Shown: positions 1-5,301 of the stretch, one piece after another | How positions within the stretch are numbered: the stretch's first letter is position 1 | Layout of the letters: each line of letters starts with the position of its first letter | Source: an uncultured Lachnospiraceae bacterium | Lineage (GTDB): Bacteria; Bacillota; Clostridia; Lachnospirales; Lachnospiraceae | Direction of reading: 5' to 3' | NCBI GenBank assembly: GCA_905236275.1 | Contig: CAJOPI010000235.1 | Span: 1-5,301, forward strand | DNA length: 5,301 nt | Notes under the pieces: generated by a model | Seen by the model: the letters and a program-made list of their open reading frames with translations, nothing else | The model's database searches: none | Told to the model about the DNA's origin: nothing | Translations under genes and position numbers: made by a program

Positions 1-77
1 TGCCGATAACCCATTCGGAAACGCAGGCAGTAAAAACAGCTCTGGCGAACATGGTAAGCGGACTTTTGTCTGTATAA
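1..77 (+). CDS. Possible C-terminal end of an unrecognised gene running in from the left edge
   Basis: From base 3 the plus strand is open for 24 codons and stops with TAA at 75-77. The translation contains ITHSETQAVKTALANM and ends GLLSV. It reads like a real C-terminus with an amphipathic helix. The pattern 'xITHxxTxxAVxxAL' faintly resembles the last helix of an ACT domain, as found at the end of homoserine dehydrogenases, but the stretch is too short to identify. The gene would be convergent with htrA, and the 136-166 hairpin lies between the two stops. Two other frames are also open here: plus frame 2 to a TAA at 104-106, and a minus-strand ATG at 52 without a ribosome binding site. The choice of frame is therefore uncertain. 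Confidence 0.3.
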   Translation, partial: PITHSETQAVKTALANMVSGLLSV

Positions 78-135
78 TCGTCGACAACAAATTATCCTTT
101 CGATAAACCACAATAAAACTACTTTATCATAACAC

Positions 136-166
136 AAGCGGGATGGTTTGTCACACCATCCCGCTT
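136..166 (-). terminator. Stem-loop terminator after htrA, possibly shared with a convergent gene
   Basis: This is a perfect 12-bp inverted repeat (AAGCGGGATGGT at 136-147, ACCATCCCGCTT at 155-166) with a 7-nt loop and six G:C pairs at its core. It begins 24 nt after the htrA stop codon. On the minus strand the stem is followed by a loosely T-rich stretch (TTGTGTTATGAT counting the stem end), not a clean U-run. On the plus strand it is followed by AAAAATAATTCTTT. The U-tract is mediocre in both directions, so it may be a bidirectional terminator between convergent genes or a stabilising 3' hairpin. Confidence 0.7.
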
Positions 167-190
167 AAAAATAATTCTTTATTTAACCTT

Positions 191-1771
191 TTAATAACCA
201 AACATTCCGAAGATGTCACCGAAGTTATTATAACTGTCGTTGTAACTCTCATCATTCCGGCTTTCCTCATCATCCTGGCTGTTCTGTCTGCTGCTATTGT
301 CCTGGCTCGAATAGGAATTCGCATCAGAGGCACTCGAAAGGGTTACCGAAAAAGTCTTTTTCTCATAACCATATTCATTATCCTTTGGAACCATAGCTAT
401 AATCTCAACAGTCTGACCTGCCTCATAATATTTTATAAGGTCTTTTAACTGATCCATGGTCTGAACAGACTGACCATCAAAGGAGGTGATAATATCTCCT
501 TTTTCAAGGCCTGCATTGGCTGCTGCAAAGCCTTCATCAGCTTTCGCTATATAAACGCCCTGCGGCATATTATACTGTGACGCAAGATCACTGGTTACAT
601 TTGCACCGGCAATTCCCAAATATCCCTTGTTCTCTTCATCCACCTTTACCTTAGTGGTCTGGTTCATGAGATTTTCAATTATGGGCTTTGCCGTCGAAAT
701 AGGAATCGAATAGCCCATGCCCTCAACTCCTGTCTCAGCAAGCTTGGCCTCATTGATTCCGATTACCGCACCATTCATATCAAGAAGAGCTCCGCCCGAA
801 TTGCCGGGATTGATTGCTGCATCTGTCTGAATAAGCTTATGTGTACCGTTGTCAAGCTGCAATTCCCTGTCAAGTGCACTTACAACACCTGTTGTAACTG
901 ACTGCCCATATCCGAGCGCGTTACCTATCGCTACAACTTCCTGACCAACCTTCAGGCTTGTCGAATCTCCCATTACAGCTATCTTAATCTTGTCAATAGT
1001 ATCTGATGAGATGGACGATTTTGCAACTGCGATAACCGCAAGATCTGCTTCCTCATCCTCACCCTTAAGCGAAGCGTCAACTGTCGATCCATCGATAAAC
1101 TGAACCTTTAGCTTGTCTGCCGATGAAACAACATGCTCATTCGTGGCTACCAGAAGCTCAGTATCATTTTCGCCAATTATAATGCCTGAACCTGCCGATT
1201 CAGCCTCTGTCTGTAGCTGCTGTCCGAAAAAGTCCTGTGTAGTCTGCGTATAAGCATTTGTAATCGCAACTATCGAAGGCATGACACTTTCTGCAACTGA
1301 CGAAGCATCTCCTGTGGTTGCTCCGCCCTGTGTTACAGCAGAGGTCGTTGCCAGAGTTTTCGAACCGTCCTGCGATACAGTAGCTGCCACTATGTCACTA
1401 TCACCTGATTTATCGGCATTGTCTTCGATAACTCCCGATACTGCCTTACTTCCGGCCGAGGTTATAAGATTTGTTACGAATAGACCCGCTCCTGCAAAAG
1501 CTCCGAATATCAGTCCCAGAGCAACCGCGACAAGTACCTTCCTGCCAAATCCGCCGCCTTTCTTTTGTTTTTTCTTACTGCCATTGTCATTTTCCGGCGG
1601 AATGTGTGCTCCTGCATAACGATACTCATCATATCTGTTCGCATTATTACTTCCGCTTGTTCCTGCGTTGGTTGAACTGTTTGGATAGCTTCCGTAACTG
1701 TCCGAGGTAAATCTTCTGTTATCATTAGCGGAAGACTCATTTCTTCCATCCTTATCAAATTCATCGTACAT
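191..1771 (-). CDS. htrA: HtrA/DegP-family membrane-anchored serine protease with one PDZ domain
   Basis: This is a trypsin-like serine protease/chaperone that degrades misfolded or damaged proteins outside the membrane (526 aa from the chosen start). Residues 1 to about 70 are cytoplasmic, hydrophilic and rich in Asn, Ser, Tyr and Gly. A basic cluster (KKKQKK) and one membrane segment (about 78-104) follow, then a Ser/Thr/Ala-rich linker to about 160. The protease domain (about 160-370) carries the triad His213 (TNEHVV), Asp243 (EADLAVI) and Ser325 (NPGNSGGAL). One PDZ domain spans about 383-480. The tail is acidic, Ser/Asn-rich and ends DIFGMFGY. An in-frame ATG at 1786 was rejected because it has no ribosome binding site, whereas GGAGG at 1780-1784 sits 8 nt before the ATG at 1771. 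The gene follows glmS but is separated from it by a terminator and its own candidate promoter. Family assignment is secure; the substrates are unknown. Confidence 0.97.
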   Translation of the reverse strand: MYDEFDKDGRNESSANDNRRFTSDSYGSYPNSSTNAGTSGSNNANRYDEYRYAGAHIPPENDNGSKKKQKKGGGFGRKVLVAVALGLIFGAFAGAGLFVTNLITSAGSKAVSGVIEDNADKSGDSDIVAATVSQDGSKTLATTSAVTQGGATTGDASSVAESVMPSIVAITNAYTQTTQDFFGQQLQTEAESAGSGIIIGENDTELLVATNEHVVSSADKLKVQFIDGSTVDASLKGEDEEADLAVIAVAKSSISSDTIDKIKIAVMGDSTSLKVGQEVVAIGNALGYGQSVTTGVVSALDRELQLDNGTHKLIQTDAAINPGNSGGALLDMNGAVIGINEAKLAETGVEGMGYSIPISTAKPIIENLMNQTTKVKVDEENKGYLGIAGANVTSDLASQYNMPQGVYIAKADEGFAAANAGLEKGDIITSFDGQSVQTMDQLKDLIKYYEAGQTVEIIAMVPKDNEYGYEKKTFSVTLSSASDANSYSSQDNSSRQNSQDDEESRNDESYNDSYNNFGDIFGMFGY

Positions 1772-1779
1772 TTTACATA

Positions 1780-1784
1780 CCTCC
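1780..1784 (-). promoter_or_regulatory. Ribosome binding site deciding the htrA start
   Basis: Minus-strand GGAGG lies 8 nt before the ATG at 1771. It overlaps the upstream in-frame ATG (1784-1786), so it cannot serve that codon. The start is therefore set to the Met preceding YDEFDKDGR. Confidence 0.85.
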
Positions 1785-1867
1785 ATAAACTCAAAACTTC
1801 TTTGATTTATGAAGATAAGTTTAATCCATAATTGTGTTGCTTTTGTGTTTATGTGATTAAGAAAGGT

Positions 1868-1879
1868 TGAAGTACTTCA
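1868..1879. repeat. 12-bp perfect palindrome at the predicted htrA transcription start
   Basis: TGAAGTACTTCA equals its own reverse complement. It abuts, and overlaps by one base, the TATAAT box at 1879-1884, so it covers the region where transcription of htrA would begin. With no loop it would form a poor RNA hairpin. A DNA-binding site for a dimeric regulator is the more natural reading, but that is inference and chance remains possible in AT-rich DNA. Confidence 0.4.
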
Positions 1880-1884
1880 TTATA
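1879..1884 (-). promoter_or_regulatory. Candidate -10 box of the htrA promoter
   Basis: The minus strand reads a perfect TATAAT here. At the normal 16-18 nt spacing the -35 region offers only AT-rich sequence (for example TATATT) with no TTGACA-like hexamer. The predicted start is near 1872, giving a 5' leader of about 100 nt before the htrA ATG. A good -10 with a poor -35, flanked by direct repeats, fits an activator-dependent promoter. The whole region is AT-rich, so a chance match is possible. Confidence 0.5.
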
Positions 1885-1915
1885 TGCATAATAATATGCA
1901 AAATATATGCAAAAT
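1882..1915. repeat. Tandem 11-bp direct repeats with an ATATGCA core upstream of htrA
   Basis: ATATGCAAAAT occurs twice head-to-tail without a gap (1894-1904 and 1905-1915). A third ATATGCA core lies at 1882-1888, so the cores are spaced 12 and 11 bp, about one helical turn. The copies cover roughly the -20 to -45 zone of the candidate htrA promoter, and the third core overlaps the -10 box. Direct repeats about 11 bp apart are the usual site architecture for OmpR-family response regulators, which is the basis for suggesting an operator. The distal copy also forms the end of the glmS terminator. Confidence 0.55.
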
Positions 1916-1952
1916 CCCTGCCGCACAGACTTTACGGCAAGTGCGACAGGGA
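1911..1952 (-). terminator. Rho-independent terminator of glmS
   Basis: On the minus strand a 12-bp stem (arms 1941-1952 and 1915-1926, one G·U pair, the rest Watson-Crick) encloses a 14-nt loop and is followed at once by TTTT (1914-1911), then more AT-rich sequence. It begins 5 nt after the glmS stop. Read on the plus strand the wobble would be a C·A mismatch, which supports function on the minus strand. A shorter TGCCG/CGGCA pairing could compete inside it. It should separate glmS transcription from htrA. Confidence 0.85.
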
Positions 1953-1957
1953 AAACA

Positions 1958-3784
1958 TTATTCGACAGTAACTGATTTTGCAAGATTTCTAGGATGGTCA
2001 ACATCGAGACCTCTTCCTACTGAAATATAATAACCAAAAAGCTGAAGCGGTATTATCGCCAGCGAATTGGCAAAATACTTATTTGTCTCCGGAATATAGA
2101 CAACATAATCCGCTGCCTTCTCAATCTCGGAATTTCCTTCGTTTGTTACAGCCATTACAAAGGCTCCGCGGGTCTTTACCTCAACCATATTCGAAATTTC
2201 CTTCTGGTAAAGGTCTTTCTGCGTGGCAACCGAAACCACAAGAGTACCATCTTCTATAAGTGAGATCGTTCCATGCTTTAATTCTCCTGCCGCATAAGCC
2301 TCAGAATGTATATAGGATATTTCCTTAAGCTTAAGCGAGCCCTCAAGTGCTATCGCATAATCAATTCCACGTCCGATATAGAAAACATCCCTGGCAGCCA
2401 CATATCTGTTTGCAAAACGCTGCATTCTCTCCTTTCCGCCAAGAAGAAGGTCTATCTGATCGGGGAGCTTCTTCAGGTCCTCGATATATTCCTTCATTTC
2501 CGCGGAACTGATCATATCCCTTGCATATGCGAATTTGATTGCGATCAGATACGCTGCTATAAGCTGTGCCGAATAAGCCTTGGTAGTTGCAACAGAAATC
2601 TCGGGACCTGCCCAGGTATACATTACAGAATCAGCCTCTCTCGCAATCGAGCTTCCCACCACGTTAACTATGGCAAGCACCTTGCAACCGCTGCTGTGGG
2701 CGAGCCTCAGCGCTTCAAGCGTATCCGCTGTCTCTCCCGACTGACTGATCACTATTACAAGCTCATCTTTAGAAAGGATGGGATTTCTGTATCTGAACTC
2801 ACTTGCAACATCCACTTCAACAGGAATCCTTGCCATTCCTTCAAGTACATATCTCGCCGATACACCAACATGGTAAGCTGAACCACAGGCAACAATGACG
2901 ATTTTTCTTAAATCTCTGATTTCCTCATCAGTCATGTTAAGCTCTTCTATCATCACTCTGCCATCCCTTATTCTGGGATTTAAGGTGTCTCTGACGGTCT
3001 TCGGCTCCTCGAAGATCTCCTTCAGCATAAAATGGTCATATCCGCCTTTTTCAGCCGCGTTTGCATCCCACTTTATTTCGGTTATCTGCTTTTCGATTTC
3101 TTCTCCATCAGCATCATAGAAATTGATTTCATCAGGAGTAAGCCTTACTATCTCCTCTTCACCGATGTAATAAACTTTACGGGTGTATTTAAGAAGTGCC
3201 GGAACGTCAGAGCCTATAAACGAGCCCGAATCGTTTTTTCCGACGATAAGCGGGCTTGACTTTCTTGCAGCGAAAATTTCACCCGGATGATCCTCAAAAA
3301 TTATTCCTAAAGAATAGGAGCCTTCCACGCGGTGGATGACTTTCGAAATAGCCTCCAGCGGATCACCCTTGTAATAATAATCAATAAGCTGCGGGATAAC
3401 CTCCGTATCAGTCTCGGACTTAAACTCATAGCCCTTCTTTGTAAGCTTGTTTCTAAGCTTAATATAGTTTTCGATAATTCCGTTATGAACGACCGCAATC
3501 GTTCCTTTACTGTTAAGATGAGGATGTGCATTGGTTTCTGACGGTTCACCATGAGTTGCCCATCTTGTATGACCGATACCTATATTGCCCGGCATGGTCT
3601 CACCGCCATGTGTAAGCTCCTCTAAAGCCTTAAGCCTTCCAACCGACTTGCTTATATTAATCTTTTCTCCGTCAAAAACAGCAAGACCTGCCGAATCATA
3701 GCCCCTGTATTCGAGTTTCTCAAGACCGTTAAGAATTATTTCAGCAGCCTGCTGCTTTCCAATATATCCTACTATTCCACACAT
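1958..3784 (-). CDS. glmS: Glutamine--fructose-6-phosphate aminotransferase (isomerizing), GlmS
   Basis: GlmS makes glucosamine-6-phosphate and glutamate from fructose-6-phosphate and glutamine, the first step toward UDP-GlcNAc for peptidoglycan and wall polymers, in the cytoplasm. The 608-aa length is normal for the family. The N-terminal glutaminase domain (about 1-240) starts with the nucleophile Cys2 (MCGIVGYIG) and shows RGYDSAG (27-33), HTRWATHG (72-79) and HNGIIENY (100-107). Two SIS sugar-isomerase domains follow (about 290-430 and 460-595) with ACGSAYHVG (299-307), SQSGETADTLEAL (347-359) and the EGSLKLKEISY to GELKHGT segment (481-506). The C-terminus HPRNLAKSVTVE is the conserved end. 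The start was chosen because Cys must be residue 2 and AGGAGG (3790-3795) lies 5 nt upstream. A GTG at 3820 would add 12 residues and block the nucleophile. It is probably cotranscribed with the glycosyltransferase 32 bp upstream, which leaves no room for a glmS ribozyme directly before it. Confidence 0.98.
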   Translation of the reverse strand: MCGIVGYIGKQQAAEIILNGLEKLEYRGYDSAGLAVFDGEKINISKSVGRLKALEELTHGGETMPGNIGIGHTRWATHGEPSETNAHPHLNSKGTIAVVHNGIIENYIKLRNKLTKKGYEFKSETDTEVIPQLIDYYYKGDPLEAISKVIHRVEGSYSLGIIFEDHPGEIFAARKSSPLIVGKNDSGSFIGSDVPALLKYTRKVYYIGEEEIVRLTPDEINFYDADGEEIEKQITEIKWDANAAEKGGYDHFMLKEIFEEPKTVRDTLNPRIRDGRVMIEELNMTDEEIRDLRKIVIVACGSAYHVGVSARYVLEGMARIPVEVDVASEFRYRNPILSKDELVIVISQSGETADTLEALRLAHSSGCKVLAIVNVVGSSIAREADSVMYTWAGPEISVATTKAYSAQLIAAYLIAIKFAYARDMISSAEMKEYIEDLKKLPDQIDLLLGGKERMQRFANRYVAARDVFYIGRGIDYAIALEGSLKLKEISYIHSEAYAAGELKHGTISLIEDGTLVVSVATQKDLYQKEISNMVEVKTRGAFVMAVTNEGNSEIEKAADYVVYIPETNKYFANSLAIIPLQLFGYYISVGRGLDVDHPRNLAKSVTVE

Positions 3785-3789
3785 AAAAC

Positions 3790-3795
3790 CCTCCT
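3790..3795 (-). promoter_or_regulatory. Strong ribosome binding site fixing the glmS start
   Basis: The minus strand reads AGGAGG, 5 nt before the ATG at 3784. It supports the start that gives Met-Cys-Gly-Ile and rules against the GTG at 3820, which lies upstream of this site inside the end of the preceding gene. Confidence 0.9.
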
Positions 3796-3816
3796 GCTTA
3801 TTTATGTGATACTTAA

Positions 3817-4815
3817 TCACAGTCCCTCTGCGTTTTTTCCGTAGCCTGCATGAACATTCTCAGGAATATTTGTCATGTCCCAGTAATGCCTCCAGTAGCT
3901 CTTATTCGCCGTAAGTCTCCAGATAATTCCTTTTCCAAGCTTCCTGTAATTTTTACCTAAAATATATCCCGTCAGCCTTGCGGCGCAGTGAACGAAAAAT
4001 TTAGGGATAAGATAAGCCTTCCCATTACTGATCATATAGGCAACCGAACCCCTGATAAGCTTCTTACCCTCGCTCTCACTCGAAACACCCTCAAATACCT
4101 CAGGATGATCCGCCTGTGAGGCACCAAGATCAAAATTCCTTTTCAATTGCTGCTTTGCCGTATAATTATGGGAATGAACTACCTTTGCATCTGCTTTATA
4201 ATAAATATAATATCCCGCATTTATAGCCTTGCAGGCGTAAATCATATCCTCATTAAAAACAACCCTGTTGAAAAATCCGCCTAAACTGTCGAATATATCT
4301 TTCCTGTAGCAGGCGCATACATCCGAACAAAAGTAGGTTTTTATTCCCCTTAGCTCCAGATCTTCGGCTCTTTGAATCCTGTCCTCGTCCGGATAGTTAA
4401 AGAAACGGTTATACTTCTCGATAACCCCCGCCTTCTTTGAGGGAAGCTGTCTCGCGTAAGAAACCGCAGCTTTATCGTCTTCTTCAAAGGGTTTTAGAAG
4501 ATTTTCGATAAGTCTGTCATCTGCCGGCATTGCGTCCTGCGTCATGAAAAGAATAAAATCTGCCTCGGACTTAGAAGCTCCGAGATTTCTGCTTTTCCCA
4601 TGATTAAATTCTATTTTAGACTGATGGTATATGTCAATATTTTTATATCTTTCACCGAAATCCGTTCCGAAAAGAAGATTCTCAAGATACTTTTCTTCGG
4701 TATTCATGATAATTATTCGGTTAGGCTTTACAGTTTGTCCTTCAAGCAGTTCTATAAGCTTAAAAAAACTTTTGTCCGGTCTGTAGGTTAAAATGATAAT
4801 ATCCGTCTTCTTCAT
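3817..4815 (-). CDS. Family-2 glycosyltransferase, rhamnosyltransferase-like, for a surface polysaccharide
   Basis: This is a 332-aa inverting GT-A glycosyltransferase. The first strand is TDIIILTYRP (4-13), the usual GT2 nucleotide-sugar entry. Further signatures are FNHGKSRNLGA (70-80), FMTQDAMPAD (90-99, where QDA stands in the DXD metal-binding position), ARQLP (121-125), FNYP (139-142), NEDM (188-191, likely containing the catalytic acid/base) and VVHSHNYT (212-219). This series is what I know from GT2 proteins annotated as rhamnosyltransferases, but the sugar cannot be read from sequence. There is no clear membrane segment; residues 265-290 form a moderately hydrophobic patch that may sit on the membrane. 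The start ATG has a weaker ribosome site, GGAAAG, 9 nt upstream. It lies between an LCP gene and glmS, which fits synthesis of a wall or capsular glycopolymer. Confidence 0.92.
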   Translation of the reverse strand: MKKTDIIILTYRPDKSFFKLIELLEGQTVKPNRIIIMNTEEKYLENLLFGTDFGERYKNIDIYHQSKIEFNHGKSRNLGASKSEADFILFMTQDAMPADDRLIENLLKPFEEDDKAAVSYARQLPSKKAGVIEKYNRFFNYPDEDRIQRAEDLELRGIKTYFCSDVCACYRKDIFDSLGGFFNRVVFNEDMIYACKAINAGYYIYYKADAKVVHSHNYTAKQQLKRNFDLGASQADHPEVFEGVSSESEGKKLIRGSVAYMISNGKAYLIPKFFVHCAARLTGYILGKNYRKLGKGIIWRLTANKSYWRHYWDMTNIPENVHAGYGKNAEGL

Positions 4816-4841
4816 AATAATCAGCTTTCCATTAGAACAAC

Positions 4842-4871
4842 ATGCGCCGATGCACTAATGCACCGGCGCAT
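4842..4871 (-). terminator. Stem-loop after the LCP gene: weak terminator or attenuator
   Basis: A 13-bp inverted repeat with a 4-nt loop (arms 4859-4871 and 4842-4854) starts 8 nt after the LCP stop and ends 26 nt before the glycosyltransferase ATG. On the minus strand the single imperfect pair is G·U, while on the plus strand it would be an A·C mismatch, so the structure is built for minus-strand RNA. The stem is GC-rich but the following GTTGTTCTAATGG is a poor U-tract. Termination is likely partial. I see no convincing promoter in the remaining 26 nt, so the downstream genes may depend on readthrough. Confidence 0.65.
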
Positions 4872-4879
4872 TACAAATA

Positions 4880-5301
4880 TCATACTCCGTATCTTGTTTT
4901 ATCTGATGCGATCTTGTCGCTTATGGCCTTTACCGTAGAAGAAGGCGAATAATCAGACTCTCCGTAAAGGAACTGATGCAGTGCTTCGACATTTTCCGCA
5001 AAATCATTGGCAACTACGCTGCTCCCGGCATTTCCCATCGTTCCGGTGGAATTGTCCGCCGGAAAACCGCTCTGTGCCGTAACCGTAAAGCCTGCAGCCC
5101 TTGCCGCATACGCAACAAGTTCATCCTTCGAAAAGCTTGTCTTGATCTTGGGGAAGACCCTGTCTATCAATTCATTTATTTCCGATACATTTGCTGACTT
5201 AAGCTTCTCCGCAACCTGCATAAGCACCGTTCTCTGTCTTTCAGCCCTCTTGAAATCATCACCCTTTGTGTATCTTATACGGCAGTAAGAGGTTGCCTGA
5301 A
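4880..5301 (-). CDS. LytR-CpsA-Psr (LCP) family cell-wall glycopolymer transferase, C-terminal part
   Basis: The reading frame is open to the right edge, so only the last 140 or so residues are present and the start is outside the window. LCP proteins are membrane-anchored extracytoplasmic enzymes that move teichoic acids, capsule or other polyprenyl-linked polymers onto peptidoglycan. The key evidence is the conserved basic segment YCRIRYTKGDDFKRAERQR, translated from about 5287-5231, followed by TVLMQVAEKL. Its arginines belong to the family's pyrophosphate-lipid binding site. The remainder (KIKTSFSKDELVAYAARAA, then a final FLYGESDYSPSSTVKAISDK region) matches the usual end of clostridial LCP proteins. 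A GTG at 5225-5227 is internal and not a start. The neighbouring glycosyltransferase and glmS support a role in wall polymer assembly. Which polymer is handled cannot be told. Confidence 0.93.
   Translation of the reverse strand, partial: QATSYCRIRYTKGDDFKRAERQRTVLMQVAEKLKSANVSEINELIDRVFPKIKTSFSKDELVAYAARAAGFTVTAQSGFPADNSTGTMGNAGSSVVANDFAENVEALHQFLYGESDYSPSSTVKAISDKIASDKTRYGV

Noticed and set aside
1..52. Minus-strand ATG at 52 with an open frame leaving the window (MFARAVFTACVSEWVIG)
   Set aside because: There is no ribosome binding site and no clear promoter. The frame is complementary to a more protein-like plus-strand end, but 52 bases do not settle it.
73..78. Plus-strand TATAAT
   Set aside because: No -35-like hexamer lies at the proper distance, and it overlaps the probable end of a coding frame. 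Nothing on the plus strand downstream would be expressed from it.
143..448. Plus-strand open frame of 101 codons with hydrophobic segments
   Set aside because: It begins inside the 136-166 hairpin and runs antisense through the htrA 3' end, whose protein motifs are unmistakable. Its hydrophobicity is a by-product of the opposite-strand codons.
1773..1778. ATGTAA minimal start-stop element just before the htrA ATG
   Set aside because: The Shine-Dalgarno is only 1 nt from this ATG, too close for use, so it is probably a chance product of the leader sequence.
2306..2881. Plus-strand open frame of 191 codons
   Set aside because: It is fully antisense to the SIS domains of glmS, with Cys/His/Arg-rich composition typical of a shadow frame and no ribosome binding site considered convincing.
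3785..3820. GTG start for glmS at 3820, overlapping the preceding stop as GTGA
   Set aside because: It would put 12 residues ahead of the catalytic Cys, which must become the N-terminal residue, and the strong AGGAGG lies downstream of it and serves the ATG at 3784.

Overview
The window looks like a chromosomal segment from a low-to-moderate GC Gram-positive anaerobe of the Clostridia, most likely a Lachnospiraceae member (Butyrivibrio/Roseburia type). This is judged from protein character: an Asn/Ser/Tyr-rich N-terminus on an HtrA protease, an LCP protein with a C-terminus typical of that family, and strong GGAGG ribosome binding sites. It is an inference and no search was run. All four clear genes lie on the minus strand, so transcription runs from right to left.

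Layout in the direction of transcription: (1) 5301-4880, the C-terminal part of a LytR-CpsA-Psr (LCP) cell-wall glycopolymer transferase whose start lies outside the window; (2) a 13-bp stem-loop at 4842-4871; (3) 4815-3817, a family-2 glycosyltransferase of the rhamnosyltransferase-like type; (4) 3784-1958, glmS, only 32 bp after the glycosyltransferase; (5) a terminator hairpin at 1915-1952; (6) a regulatory intergenic region (about 1772-1957) with a TATAAT box, tandem 11-bp repeats and a 12-bp palindrome; (7) 1771-191, a membrane-anchored HtrA serine protease with one PDZ domain; (8) a 12-bp-stem hairpin at 136-166. The first ~106 bases hold open frames running in from the left edge. The most protein-like is on the plus strand and stops at 77, so a convergent gene probably ends there.

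Functionally the window is about the cell envelope. GlmS commits fructose-6-phosphate to amino sugars (UDP-GlcNAc for peptidoglycan and wall polymers). The glycosyltransferase probably builds a wall or capsular polysaccharide, and the LCP protein probably attaches such polymers to peptidoglycan. HtrA performs quality control of proteins outside the membrane and seems to be its own transcription unit, with a promoter that looks regulated. I found no mobile element, CRISPR array, tRNA or rRNA, and no clearly new system. The most interesting parts are the htrA control region, the absence of a glmS ribozyme directly upstream of glmS, and an ambiguous gene end at the left edge.
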